In this document: one piece after another, positions 1 through 8,458 of the stretch | Numbering within the stretch: the first letter of the stretch is position 1 | Layout: each line of letters opens with the position of its first letter | From: Planctomycetota bacterium | Lineage (GTDB): Bacteria > Planctomycetota > JAMOSO01 | Assembly: GCA_027063065.1 (NCBI GenBank) | Contig: JAMOSO010000011.1 | Span: 7,121 to 71,120, forward strand | Direction: 5' to 3' | Length of the DNA stretch: 64,000 bases | Notes under the pieces: model-generated | What the model was told of the DNA's origin: nothing | The model's input: only the letters and a program-made list of their open reading frames with translations | Databases searched by the model: none | Made by a program: the position numbers and the translations under genes

Positions 1-669
1 TAAATCTGCATGAGCCACAACTTTATTGACCATGCCCATTTCGTATGCCTCTTGAGCAGAATAGTCTAATCCTAAAAAGAAAATTTCTCTGGCTCTTTTT
101 TGTCCAACCATTTTGGCTAAATATGCAGAACCATAACCGCTATCAAAGCTAGCAACATCAGGATCAGTTTGTTTAAATACCGCGTGTTCTTTGCTGGCAA
201 TTGTCAAATCACAAACCACATGTAATGAATGCCCTCCTCCAGCAGCCCAGCCAGGAACAACCGCCATTACTATTTTTGGCATAAAGCGAATTAGTCTTTG
301 CACTTCTAAAATATGCAAACGTCCTAAACGAGCAATATCGGGCTTTTCACCACTCTCCAATTGATATTTATATCCATCTTTGCCTCTTATACGTTGGTCA
401 CCACCGCTACAAAATGCCCATCCTCCATCTTTAGGTGATGGACCATTGCCCGTTAGTATTACTGCGCCTATATCACTAGAAGTTCTAGCGTGTTCTAGTG
501 CAATATATAATTCGTCAACAGTTTTTGGACGAAAAGCATTGCGACATTTAGGACGATTGATAGCAATTCTTACTGTGCCTTGTTTCTTTGCACGATGATA
601 TGTTATATCTTCAAAATTAAAATTTAAAACTTTATCCCATTGATTTGTATCAAATATTTCAGAAACCAT
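1..669 (-). CDS. menB: 1,4-dihydroxy-2-naphthoyl-CoA synthase (MenB), 3' end missing
   Basis: The first 223 residues are in the window and the frame runs off the left edge. MenB closes the second ring of the naphthoquinone during menaquinone synthesis in the cytoplasm. The crotonase fold is visible: an INRP segment after the first strand, the oxyanion-hole stretch FCSGGDQRIRG near residue 85-95, and VPGWAAGGGHSLHVVCD near 140-155. FDSGYGSAYLAKMVGQKRA and EAYEMGMVNKVV follow the MenB subgroup rather than general enoyl-CoA hydratases. The ATG start at 669 fits the usual MenB N-terminus. No other men gene is in the window, so the rest of the pathway cannot be judged. The identification is firm; presence of menaquinone is inferred. 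Confidence 0.92.
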   Translation of the reverse strand, partial: MVSEIFDTNQWDKVLNFNFEDITYHRAKKQGTVRIAINRPKCRNAFRPKTVDELYIALEHARTSSDIGAVILTGNGPSPKDGGWAFCSGGDQRIRGKDGYKYQLESGEKPDIARLGRLHILEVQRLIRFMPKIVMAVVPGWAAGGGHSLHVVCDLTIASKEHAVFKQTDPDVASFDSGYGSAYLAKMVGQKRAREIFFLGLDYSAQEAYEMGMVNKVVAHADL

Positions 670-770
670 AATAATCCATAAAATAAAAATATTATATCAA
701 AAATCTCATATATTGATAAGAATCAATTTTTATTTTTAGTAATTATAAAAGTAAAAATATATGCTTTAAA

Positions 771-798
771 TTGACATAAACCCTTAATCTTATATAAT
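771..798 (+). promoter_or_regulatory. Sigma-70-type promoter of dciA-gyrB
   Basis: A perfect TTGACA (771-776) and a perfect TATAAT (793-798) are separated by 16 bp. The expected start of transcription is near 805, about 20 bp before the GTG codon of dciA. It is one of the best matches to the housekeeping consensus in the window. Confidence 0.75.
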
Positions 799-824
799 TT
801 ACGTTTTTATTAAGGTAGCATAAA

Positions 825-1130
825 GTGAAGGAAGATAGACGCTTTGTAGACAATGAAAACACTCTAAAACCATTTCTGGCAAAGGTCAAAAAACTTGGTA
901 AAAAAACGGCTAAAAAAACATCTTTAGCCGATACAGAATGGTTTAAAGCGGTGCCTCAGCAATGGCTAAGTTTTACATCAGTTTCTAGTTTTAAAGATAA
1001 TGTTTTGACTATCAAAGTTACAAATTCAACTTTGCGTAGTGAAATGGAAATGATAAAAAAAAATATTATTACAAATATCAATAATAGCCAAGTGATTTTT
1101 GTGCGTGAAATAAATTTAAAAATTGGTTAA
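825..1130 (+). CDS. dciA: DciA-like (DUF721) protein, probable replicative helicase loader/operator
   Basis: A 101-residue basic protein with a lysine-rich N-terminus and a C-terminal DUF721 domain. The family pattern is visible: a conserved tryptophan (WFKAVPQQWLSF), then KDNVLTIKVTNSTLRSEM, then a helix ending in NINN. DciA helps deliver DnaB helicase in bacteria that lack DnaC/DnaI. Placement just upstream of gyrB is a common DciA context and supports the call. The start is GTG with AAGG about 9 bases upstream. The gap to gyrB is 34 bp and both genes share the promoter at 771-798. The sequence is short and diverged, so the family call rests on pattern plus neighbourhood. Confidence 0.75.
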   Translation: MKEDRRFVDNENTLKPFLAKVKKLGKKTAKKTSLADTEWFKAVPQQWLSFTSVSSFKDNVLTIKVTNSTLRSEMEMIKKNIITNINNSQVIFVREINLKIG

Positions 1131-1164
1131 TTAATAGCTTAGCTTAAAGTCGGTAAGGAGTTTC

Positions 1165-3564
1165 ATGACTGAAGAAAAAAACTATGGTGCAGACAATATT
1201 ACTATTCTTGAAGGAATGGATGCTGTGCGCAAGAGACCTGGAATGTATATTGGCGACACCTACACACGTGGATATCACCATTTAGTTTTTGAAACTGTAG
1301 ATAATTCAATTGATGAGGCTATGGCCGGTCATTGCTCTAAAATTATTGTAATTATTAATCCAGATGGTTCTTGTACTGTTGAAGACAATGGTCGAGGTAT
1401 CCCCATTGATATTCATAAGGATACTGGCACTCCAGCGTTAGAGGTAATTCTTACAACTTTACATGCTGGTGGTAAATTTGATGATAATACTTATAAAGTT
1501 TCAGGTGGATTACATGGGGTTGGTGTTTCATGTGTAAATGCTTTATCTGAACGTCTTGATGTTGAAATTTACCGTGATGGACATATCAATGCTATGAGTT
1601 TTTCTTGTGGACGCGTAAAAAGTCCATTAAAAAAATTAGCAGCCACAAAAAAACGTGGTACAAAAATTACTTTTTTGCCAGACAGATCTTTATTTGAATG
1701 TGAAGGTTTTAAATATGATATTTTAGCTAATCGCTTAAGAGAGATGGCGTTTTTAAATCGCGGTGTTTATATTGAATTAAAAGATGAACGCAACGAGCAA
1801 AGTGATACCTTTCATTATGAAGGTGGTATTGTCTCATTTGTCGAACATTTAAATCGCAATAAAGAACCGATTCATGCTGAAGTATTATATTTTGAAAAAG
1901 AAGAAGGTGGTGTTTCTGTTGAAGTTTCTATGCAGTATAACACAAGTTTTTCAGACAATATCTTATCTTTTGCAAATAATATAAATACACATGAAGGCGG
2001 AACACACTTAGCTGGTTTTCGTTCGGCATTGACACGTACTTTAAATCGTTATGCTACTAAAAATAATTTGGCTAAACGTGATGAATTACCAAGTGGTGAT
2101 GATTATCGTGAAGGTTTAACTGCTGTTGTTAGTGTTAAACTGCCAGAACCACAGTTTGAAGGGCAAACCAAAACTAAACTCGGTAATAGTGAAATACAAG
2201 GGATGGTAGAATCTATTGTAAATGATGCTTTAGGTGATATTTGTGAAACTAAACCAGCAATTGCTAAGTCTATTATTCGTTCTGCAATACAGGCTGGATT
2301 AGCTAGAAAAGCAGCTAAAAAAGCAAGAGAATTAACTAGGCGAAAAGGTGCTATGGATGTGGGTAATTTGCCAGGAAAATTGGCTGATTGTTCTAGTAAG
2401 GATGTTAATTCTACAGAAATTTTTATTGTGGAAGGAGACTCTGCTGGAGGCTCTGCTAAACAAGGTCGAGATAGAAAATTTCAGGCTATTTTACCAATTA
2501 AGGGTAAAATTTTAAATGTAGAAAAAGCCCGAATTGATAAAATGCTAAGTCATGATGAAATTAAACATATGATTATAGCTTTAGGAACTAGCATTGGTGA
2601 AGATGACTTTAATATAGAAAAAATTCGTTATAAACGTGTAATTATCATGACCGATGCAGATCATGATGGAAGTCATATTAGAACTTTATTAATGACTTTC
2701 TTTTTTCGTCATATGCGTCCATTAGTAGAGAAAGGCTTTTTATATGTTGCCCAACCTCCTTTGTATAAGGTTAAGCGTGGTCGTAAAGAGCAATATGTTT
2801 TTGATGAAGCTAAAATGGAAACTATTTTTAAAGAATATGGATGTGAAAAGGCTACATTAAAAATAGGTGAGCAAATTTTTTCTGATGAAGAATTAAAAGA
2901 CTTATATGATCATATTAGAATGTTTATGCGTTATGATTTAAATTTAAGAAAATCACATTTAGATTTATCTAGTCTTTTACGCCGTGCAAAAAATGGTGAA
3001 GTTGCACATTATCGTGCTTGTTGGAAAAATGAAGTTGTATATTTAAACACCAAAGATGATTTAAGTGATTTTGTAAGTAAGGTATCTAAATCCGAAGGTC
3101 ATGAAATGGAAATCATCGAAAATGTTTTAAATGATGACTTTGGTATAGCTTTAATAGAAATCCTAGAAAGTGACGATATTGCCAAGAGTTTAAAAACAGT
3201 CTATGAAAAATTTAATATAGAATCATCGGCATTTACAGCAGTACAAAACGATGCCAATTTGGTAGAGTTTATTGTTGATGGTAATACAACAGTATTGAAA
3301 ACTGTCTTAGAATTAGCAGAACATGTACGTGAAAATGGCCGTAAAGGCATTGAAGTCCAGCGTTATAAAGGTCTAGGAGAAATGAATCCTGATCAATTAG
3401 ATGAAACTACAATGAATCCTGAAAAACGTATTTTAAAACGTGTTGTTATGGAAGATGTAGTAAAAGCTGATCAGTTATTTACATTGCTAATGGGTAGTGA
3501 AGTAGAACCTAGACGTGATTATATAACAAAGCATTGCCTAGATGTTACAAATTTAGATGTTTAA
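1165..3564 (+). CDS. gyrB: DNA gyrase subunit B
   Basis: The 799-residue ATPase subunit of gyrase, which with GyrA introduces negative supercoils. The GHKL ATPase region starts with RKRPGMYIG (about residues 22-30), with VEDNGRGIP and GGLHGVGVSCVNALS downstream. The TOPRIM domain has VEGDSAGGSAKQGRDR (glutamate near 423) and the metal-binding DADHDGSHIRTLL (near 496). The C-terminal RYKGLGEMNPDQL is typical. Length near 800, with about 165 extra residues between TOPRIM and the C-terminus, resembles the long Gram-negative form rather than the roughly 640-residue Gram-positive form. ATG at 1165 is preceded by AAGGAG at 1155-1160. gyrA is not in the window. Confidence 0.98.
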   Translation: MTEEKNYGADNITILEGMDAVRKRPGMYIGDTYTRGYHHLVFETVDNSIDEAMAGHCSKIIVIINPDGSCTVEDNGRGIPIDIHKDTGTPALEVILTTLHAGGKFDDNTYKVSGGLHGVGVSCVNALSERLDVEIYRDGHINAMSFSCGRVKSPLKKLAATKKRGTKITFLPDRSLFECEGFKYDILANRLREMAFLNRGVYIELKDERNEQSDTFHYEGGIVSFVEHLNRNKEPIHAEVLYFEKEEGGVSVEVSMQYNTSFSDNILSFANNINTHEGGTHLAGFRSALTRTLNRYATKNNLAKRDELPSGDDYREGLTAVVSVKLPEPQFEGQTKTKLGNSEIQGMVESIVNDALGDICETKPAIAKSIIRSAIQAGLARKAAKKARELTRRKGAMDVGNLPGKLADCSSKDVNSTEIFIVEGDSAGGSAKQGRDRKFQAILPIKGKILNVEKARIDKMLSHDEIKHMIIALGTSIGEDDFNIEKIRYKRVIIMTDADHDGSHIRTLLMTFFFRHMRPLVEKGFLYVAQPPLYKVKRGRKEQYVFDEAKMETIFKEYGCEKATLKIGEQIFSDEELKDLYDHIRMFMRYDLNLRKSHLDLSSLLRRAKNGEVAHYRACWKNEVVYLNTKDDLSDFVSKVSKSEGHEMEIIENVLNDDFGIALIEILESDDIAKSLKTVYEKFNIESSAFTAVQNDANLVEFIVDGNTTVLKTVLELAEHVRENGRKGIEVQRYKGLGEMNPDQLDETTMNPEKRILKRVVMEDVVKADQLFTLLMGSEVEPRRDYITKHCLDVTNLDV

Positions 3565-3567
3565 TAC

Positions 3568-3602
3568 AAAAGCCATAGCAAAATCTTTTTGCTATGGCTT
3601 TT
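3568..3602 (+). terminator. Intrinsic terminator after gyrB
   Basis: A 16-bp perfect inverted repeat (3568-3583 and 3587-3602) with a 3-base loop starts 4 bases after the gyrB stop. The right arm ends in TTTT. It lies between convergent genes and its A-rich left arm could also serve the minus-strand operon ending at 3614. Confidence 0.85.
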
Positions 3603-3613
3603 ATTGTATAAAA

Positions 3614-4234
3614 TTATATATCTAACGGACAATAAAGTTTACTGATAAACTTTTTAGAGTATGGTACAAAATTATCTATATCTTCTCTAAATCCAGCTTT
3701 GTAAGACTGTACCATTGGTGATATTTTTGTAGCAATTTGTTTCTCTTCTTTTAGCATAGAACTAAAAGTTGATAATCTTGTATATTTATGTTCACTTCTG
3801 TACGGCATTTCTGTGTTGGAATACCATTTATATCCAGTTTCTTCATCCCAAAATTTTCGAAAAGTAGGTTTAAGATTTTTATCTACTATCATCCCCTGCA
3901 TTTTTTCAATAGTATCACGAGTATAATCTTTGGCATTGGATTTTTCCCAAGTAATAAATCTGCCGACAGCAGAATCACGTTCAATTGGGTCATCTTGCCA
4001 CAATTTTATCTCTTGACCTACATTGCGATTCCAGTCATCAAGAAAAGATTCATGATTAACCTGCCTATCCCAAGAACGCTTAAAAGATTTACTATAATTA
4101 TTAGCTACGGTTTTTTCATTTATAATAAAACGCTCAAAAGTACTGTGGTATCTACCTGTACTTGAACAATTTGTACTGCACCCAATAAATACATATGGTA
4201 TGCATAAAATAATAAATAAATTTAATCTAATCAT
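3614..4234 (-). CDS. Predicted lipoprotein of unknown function
   Basis: A 206-residue protein I do not recognise. The N-terminus is a lipoprotein signal: MIRLNL, a hydrophobic stretch, then the lipobox FIGC followed by serine. The rest is hydrophilic and rich in aromatic and charged residues, with several WD/WE/W pairs (SWDRQ, DDWNRN, LWQDD, FWDEET), and no transmembrane segment. The frame extends to 4258, but I chose ATG at 4234 because it forms an ATGA overlap with the stop of rex and places the signal peptide at the start. It is the last gene of the nfnAB-lplA-rex operon. An envelope role is inferred from the lipobox only. Confidence 0.75.
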   Translation of the reverse strand: MIRLNLFIILCIPYVFIGCSTNCSSTGRYHSTFERFIINEKTVANNYSKSFKRSWDRQVNHESFLDDWNRNVGQEIKLWQDDPIERDSAVGRFITWEKSNAKDYTRDTIEKMQGMIVDKNLKPTFRKFWDEETGYKWYSNTEMPYRSEHKYTRLSTFSSMLKEEKQIATKISPMVQSYKAGFREDIDNFVPYSKKFISKLYCPLDI

Positions 4235-4920
4235 AAATTTACAAGTTCTTTGGAACAATCGACAATTCCATCTTTACAATTAATGCAATCGCCAGAAAAA
4301 TAAGCTAGTTTTTCTAATTTCATAGAAATATTTAATTGCTCAACACGAATATTTTTAGGTACTTTTACAGGTAAATAAGCAAAATTTAATATGGCACACA
4401 CTTTCGCTTCAATTAATTTATCAGCAACGGCTTGAGCTTGATCATTTGGAACAGTGATTACCCCCATTGAAATTCCAAGCTCATTAATTTTTATTATTAT
4501 TTCATCTTGATGATAACATGGGCAACCAGATATTTTTTGACCTACTTTTTGTTTGTCCACATCAAATGCTGCAACCACTTCAAATTCTTTAGAAGGATTG
4601 CGAAAATAAGATAAAATTGATCTGCCTAACCCTCCTATACCAACAATTGCAATCTTACGTTTGCGCCCTTTATGTAAAACATCTGATATGCCTTTTGACA
4701 AATCTGTAATCTTATAGCCATATTTTGGATGTCCAGAACACCCAGTAATCATTAAATCCCTACGCATCTGTGCAGGAGTATTGTCAACTAAGGCAGCTAA
4801 CTCATGAGAAAATATATGGGTTTTGTCATTATCGGATAACCAATTTAATAAATGTCTGTATTTAATAAGTCGTTCGACTGTATTAACTGGAATTTTATCT
4901 TTTTCATAACATTTGCTCAT
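4231..4920 (-). CDS. rex: Redox-sensing transcriptional repressor Rex
   Basis: A 229-residue Rex-family protein. Rex binds DNA when NAD+ is abundant and releases it on binding NADH, derepressing fermentation and respiration genes. The N-terminal winged helix (about 8-75) has FSHELAALVDNTPAQMRRDL, then KYGYKITDL. A Rossmann domain follows with IVGIGGLGRS (92-101) and VVAAFDVDKQKVG. Odd feature: the C-terminal tail carries Cys212, Cys215 and Cys222, which I do not associate with well-studied Rex proteins. It is fourth in an operon with NfnAB, enzymes that directly change NADH and NADPH levels, so autoregulation is plausible. I found no convincing Rex operator upstream of nfnA. Confidence 0.9.
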   Translation of the reverse strand: MSKCYEKDKIPVNTVERLIKYRHLLNWLSDNDKTHIFSHELAALVDNTPAQMRRDLMITGCSGHPKYGYKITDLSKGISDVLHKGRKRKIAIVGIGGLGRSILSYFRNPSKEFEVVAAFDVDKQKVGQKISGCPCYHQDEIIIKINELGISMGVITVPNDQAQAVADKLIEAKVCAILNFAYLPVKVPKNIRVEQLNISMKLEKLAYFSGDCINCKDGIVDCSKELVNL

Positions 4921-4964
4921 TACTTTAGTCTAATTTAGGATAAGCTAAAAGTCAATTAGCAAAC

Positions 4965-5669
4965 TTATATATGTATATCATATTCAGAAAATTTATACTT
5001 AAAACTAGCTAACATAGCATCTGCAACTGTGTCAAATGTTACATTTTTAGTAACAGGTATATCTGCTAAGGCAATTGTTTTAGATACAATATGATTTATA
5101 TTATCTTGATTATGAATCTTTAATAATTTGCATAATTCAGCAGTGTGATTTTTAATCATTAGTGAACCGTGCTGTAAAATAGCTTTGCGTTTATGAGCTT
5201 GTGCAGAGCCTACAATTTTACGCCCATTAACTAAAATTTCATTTTTTGATGGTCCTTGAAAACAAACATGACTTTCTGGCATTTTCCATGCTTTAGCATC
5301 GGCACGTTGAACATCGACTCCTAAACGCTGCAAGCCATCTTGTAACGCTAAAGAGATAATATCATATATTGCATGCAAAGATTGTTTTGGCCAAATCTCT
5401 TTTGGTAAAATTATAGAATAAGTAAAATCATCCCTATGTAAAACAGCAGCACCACCTGTTAACCGTTTAACTATTTCAACATTATTTAATTTACATTTAT
5501 CAAAATCTACTATTTTATCAGCTTCTTCACTAATACCTAAACTCAGTCCTGCAGGTTTCCAAGAATAAAATCTTAATATAGATTTGCCTTCTAATAAATT
5601 TTGTTTGTCCAAATCCATATTTTCTTGTGGACTTAGATTTTTTGTTATTTCAAAATTTATAGAAGGCAT
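4965..5669 (-). CDS. Lipoate-protein ligase A / LipM-type octanoyltransferase family
   Basis: A 234-residue BPL/LPL-fold protein that attaches lipoyl or octanoyl groups to carrier proteins such as GcvH or E2 subunits. Visible motifs are RLTGGAAVLH (ligand loop), then VNGRKIVGSAQAHKRKAILQHGSL with the conserved lysine. A cysteine in SHVCFQGPSKNE lies where LipM-type octanoyltransferases have their catalytic cysteine, which favours transfer from octanoyl-ACP over ATP-dependent ligation. The LplA alternative cannot be excluded, so no symbol is given. The start lies 2 bp after the nfnB stop, and rex follows after 44 bp. A dihydrolipoamide-dehydrogenase-like gene is at 14783-16219. Confidence 0.8.
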   Translation of the reverse strand: MPSINFEITKNLSPQENMDLDKQNLLEGKSILRFYSWKPAGLSLGISEEADKIVDFDKCKLNNVEIVKRLTGGAAVLHRDDFTYSIILPKEIWPKQSLHAIYDIISLALQDGLQRLGVDVQRADAKAWKMPESHVCFQGPSKNEILVNGRKIVGSAQAHKRKAILQHGSLMIKNHTAELCKLLKIHNQDNINHIVSKTIALADIPVTKNVTFDTVADAMLASFKYKFSEYDIHI

Positions 5670-5671
5670 AT

Positions 5672-7162
5672 TTAATTTTTTAGATATTTATTGATAGCTT
5701 TTGCAGCTTTGCGACCTTCGCCCATGGCTAAAATAACGGTGGCTGCACCTAATACTATATCACCGCCAGCAAAAACACCTTCGATAGATGTCGCACCAGC
5801 TTCATCAACTATAACATTGCCACGTTTGTCTGTTTTTAATTTAGGTGTGGTTTGAGTAACTAAAGGATTTGAACCATTGCCAATAGCTACTATTACAGTA
5901 TCCATTTCTATTTCAAATTCACTATTTTTAATTTCAACTGGCCGTCTGCGTCCAGAGTTATCAGGTTCTCCAAGCTCATAACAAACAATCTCTAATGCAC
6001 GTACTTTGCTATCTTTATCACCTAAAATACGTTTAACATTTTGTAATTCTAAAAAATTTACGCCTTCTTCTTGAGCATGAGCAACCTCTTCTTTGCGCGC
6101 TGGCATTTCTGCTATTGTTCTGCGGTAAATCACATTTACTTCTTCAGCACCCAAACGCAATGCCATACGAGAAGCATCCATCGCGACATTGCCACCGCCT
6201 AAAACAGCCACTTTTTTACTTTTAAACATTGGAGTATCTGCATGTTCAGTATCGTAAGCGCGCATTAAATTAGCTCTGGTTAAATATTCATTAGCCGCAA
6301 AGACTCCGATTAAATTTTCGCCTTCAATACCCATAAAGATAGGCAAACCTGCACCTGTTCCAATAAATATAGCATCAAATCCGTCTATACTCTTTAATTG
6401 TTCAATGGTTCTAGTTTTACCTACCACAAAATTTTTAACTATTTTAACACCCATCTTGTCTAGATTTGCTATTTCATAATCGACAATATCGTTTGGAAGG
6501 CGAAACTCTGGTATACCATAACGCATTACACCACCTAATTTATGAAAAGCTTCAAATAGCGTAACATCATGCCCTGCTCTGCGACAGTCTGCAGATACAA
6601 CTAATCCTGCTGGTCCAGATCCAATAACGGCAATTTTTTTGCCAGTTTCTTTGGCAATAGTAGGTATTACTGCAGTTTTGTTTTTTCTTTGCCAATCAGC
6701 TACAAATCTTTCTAATCTGCCAATACCTACTGCTTTATCAATATCTTTTAAACTTTTACCAACAGTACAATATAATTGGCATTGATTTTCTTGTGGACAA
6801 ACTCGCCCGCATATAGCAGGTAATAAAGAGTCTTGTTGTATAATATCTGCCGCCGCTTGAAAATCTCCCTCGGCAATTTTACAAATAAAATCAGGTATTT
6901 TTAAACCTACAGGACACCCCTTGATACATGGTTTGTTTTTGCATTGTATACAACGCATGGCTTCTACCATTGCCTGTTCTTTAGTAAAACCTATGGCAAC
7001 TTCTTCTTGATTAGTTCCTCTTTGTTTAGGTTCTAAAACAGGCATCTCCTGCAAAGGGATTTGCATCCTTTCTTTCGCTTTAAGACTATCTTGTTTATTG
7101 TTTAAATCAGCAAAAACTTCTTTGGCTTTAACGTTTAGGTCTTGTGGGCAAATATAACTCAT
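5672..7162 (-). CDS. nfnB: NfnB, large subunit of electron-bifurcating NADH-dependent ferredoxin:NADP+ oxidoreductase
   Basis: A 496-residue GltD-like flavoprotein. With NfnA it couples NADPH oxidation reversibly to reduction of ferredoxin and NAD+. The N-terminal region carries two [4Fe-4S] cysteine sets: CIQCKNKPCIKGCP (about 71-84) and CGRVCPQENQCQLYC (about 118-132). An FAD-binding GSGPAGLVVSADCRRAGH follows, then a second nucleotide site GGGNVAMDASRMALRLGA and the C-terminal AGGDIVLGAATVILAMGEGR. ATG overlaps the nfnA stop by ATGA. A plain glutamate synthase small subunit is the alternative, but no large subunit is present and the NfnA partner is adjacent. Confidence 0.88.
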   Translation of the reverse strand: MSYICPQDLNVKAKEVFADLNNKQDSLKAKERMQIPLQEMPVLEPKQRGTNQEEVAIGFTKEQAMVEAMRCIQCKNKPCIKGCPVGLKIPDFICKIAEGDFQAAADIIQQDSLLPAICGRVCPQENQCQLYCTVGKSLKDIDKAVGIGRLERFVADWQRKNKTAVIPTIAKETGKKIAVIGSGPAGLVVSADCRRAGHDVTLFEAFHKLGGVMRYGIPEFRLPNDIVDYEIANLDKMGVKIVKNFVVGKTRTIEQLKSIDGFDAIFIGTGAGLPIFMGIEGENLIGVFAANEYLTRANLMRAYDTEHADTPMFKSKKVAVLGGGNVAMDASRMALRLGAEEVNVIYRRTIAEMPARKEEVAHAQEEGVNFLELQNVKRILGDKDSKVRALEIVCYELGEPDNSGRRRPVEIKNSEFEIEMDTVIVAIGNGSNPLVTQTTPKLKTDKRGNVIVDEAGATSIEGVFAGGDIVLGAATVILAMGEGRKAAKAINKYLKN

Positions 7163-8007
7163 TTGTATTCCTCTGCTTTTTTATCTGCGGCTTTATGCAT
7201 ACGGCAGTTAGACTCACATGGTTTAAAAGCATTTAAACGAGCAATCATATTATCCCAATTAACTAAATGACCATCAAACTCTGGACCGTCTACACAAACA
7301 AATTTTACCTGATCACCAATATCAACTCGACAACCACCACACATACCAGTGCCGTCTACCATAATAGAATTGAGACTAACTAAAGTTTTAACATTATATG
7401 GTTTTGTTGTTAAGGCACAAAATTTCATCATTATCGGTGGACCAATAGCAATGACCATATCAGGTTTGTCTTGTTTGCATATTTCTTCCAGAGGTTCTGT
7501 TACCAATCCTTTACGACCAGCCGAACCATCATCTGTGCAAACAATAAAATTATTTGCAATTGATTGCATTTCTTCTTCTAAAATAATTAAACTTTTATCT
7601 CTAGCGCCTATGATAGTAGTTACTTCGTTACCTGCCTTAGCTAATGCTTGCGCTATAGGATGCAATGGTGCTATACCTATACCACCACCGACACACACAA
7701 CTTTGCCAAACTTTTTAATATGTGTTGGAGTACCTAATGGTCCTACCACTACAGCAAGTGCATCGCCGACATTTAATTTTGACATTTCTTGTGTTGTTTG
7801 GCCTACAATTTGAAAAATTAAAGTAATAGTACCTTCTGCAACATCGGCATCGGCTATTGTCAGTGGGATTCGTTCTCCAAAATCTTCATCAATCATAACC
7901 ATTACAAACTGTCCAGCTTTACGCCCCTCTGCAATCAACGGAGCACGTACCTTAATCATATAAACAGCTTCAGAAAGCTGTTTTTTAAAAGTGATAGAAT
8001 GTTTCAC
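7159..8007 (-). CDS. nfnA: NfnA, small FAD/[2Fe-2S] subunit of the bifurcating transhydrogenase
   Basis: A 282-residue ferredoxin-NADP-reductase-like subunit. The FAD motif RIPLTIAD (about 70) and the nucleotide-binding VCVGGGIGIAPLHPIAQAL are visible. The C-terminal CGGCRVDIG and FVCVDGPEFDG supply the [2Fe-2S] cysteines, and the tail ends in CESNCRMH as in NfnA/SudB proteins. The frame extends to a TTG at 8079, but family alignment and an AGAGG site five bases upstream favour GTG at 8007. First gene of a minus-strand operon nfnA-nfnB-lplA/lipM-rex-lipoprotein. Together with Rnf it would balance NADH, NADPH and ferredoxin. Confidence 0.87.
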   Translation of the reverse strand: MKHSITFKKQLSEAVYMIKVRAPLIAEGRKAGQFVMVMIDEDFGERIPLTIADADVAEGTITLIFQIVGQTTQEMSKLNVGDALAVVVGPLGTPTHIKKFGKVVCVGGGIGIAPLHPIAQALAKAGNEVTTIIGARDKSLIILEEEMQSIANNFIVCTDDGSAGRKGLVTEPLEEICKQDKPDMVIAIGPPIMMKFCALTTKPYNVKTLVSLNSIMVDGTGMCGGCRVDIGDQVKFVCVDGPEFDGHLVNWDNMIARLNAFKPCESNCRMHKAADKKAEEYK

Positions 8008-8130
8008 ATAAACCTCTAAATATTGTATATATTTAATAAAAAACAGATTATATTGTATTAGTTTTCTATTATCTAGCAAAAGGTTGTCTTTTTAATGCGT
8101 AATTTAAAACTATTGAAATGTTTTTATTAG

Positions 8131-8159
8131 TTGGATTATCTAAAAAAAACTTCTAAAAT
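8131..8159 (+). promoter_or_regulatory. Possible promoter of the 8186-9500 gene pair
   Basis: TTGGAT (8131-8136) and TAAAAT (8154-8159) with a 17-bp spacer lie 27 bp upstream of the ATG at 8186. The match is moderate and AT-rich DNA gives many such pairs. Confidence 0.35.
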
Positions 8160-8185
8160 ACATAAATTATAGTTATGCTTAAGAT

Positions 8186-8458
8186 ATGAATGATAACTCT
8201 GTTTTATTATTGTCGGCACTTAATTTAGGTATGCAAGTCAAGGTTGGTGGATATGTTTTTTTTATGAAAGAAACTAAACTTTTTCAATTAGATTTTGACA
8301 AAACAGAAGACGAAACTACTTTAATCCTAAGTCCAACAATGAAACCTAAAAACATCACATTAAGCCAATTTATTAAGTTAAGCCAAACTATGACTTCTCA
8401 AGAAATAATAAATCTACACAATTTACTATCTCAGCAAGGTACAATTACGCATGAATAA
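8186..8458 (+). CDS. Small protein of unknown function
   Basis: A 90-residue protein I do not recognise. The N-terminal half (LSALNLGMQVKVGGYVFFMKETKLFQLDF) could form a small beta-sheet. The C-terminal half (ITLSQFIKLSQTMTSQEIINLHNLLSQQG) looks helical. There is no signal peptide or membrane segment. Its stop overlaps the start of the next gene by 8 bases, and the two genes look translationally coupled. The tight overlap is the main reason to accept it as real. Confidence 0.6.
   Translation: MNDNSVLLLSALNLGMQVKVGGYVFFMKETKLFQLDFDKTEDETTLILSPTMKPKNITLSQFIKLSQTMTSQEIINLHNLLSQQGTITHE

Noticed and set aside
3788-4165. A 125-codon plus-strand frame
   Set aside because: It lies wholly antisense to the lipoprotein gene, which has a signal peptide and an ATGA overlap with rex.
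7349-7813. A 154-codon plus-strand frame
   Set aside because: It is antisense to nfnA and has no start signals.
7990-8012. Possible Rex operator over the nfnA start codon (GTGA...TCAC)
   Set aside because: The half-sites are 9 bases apart instead of the 6 expected for TTGTGA-N6-TCACAA, and the outer bases do not match.
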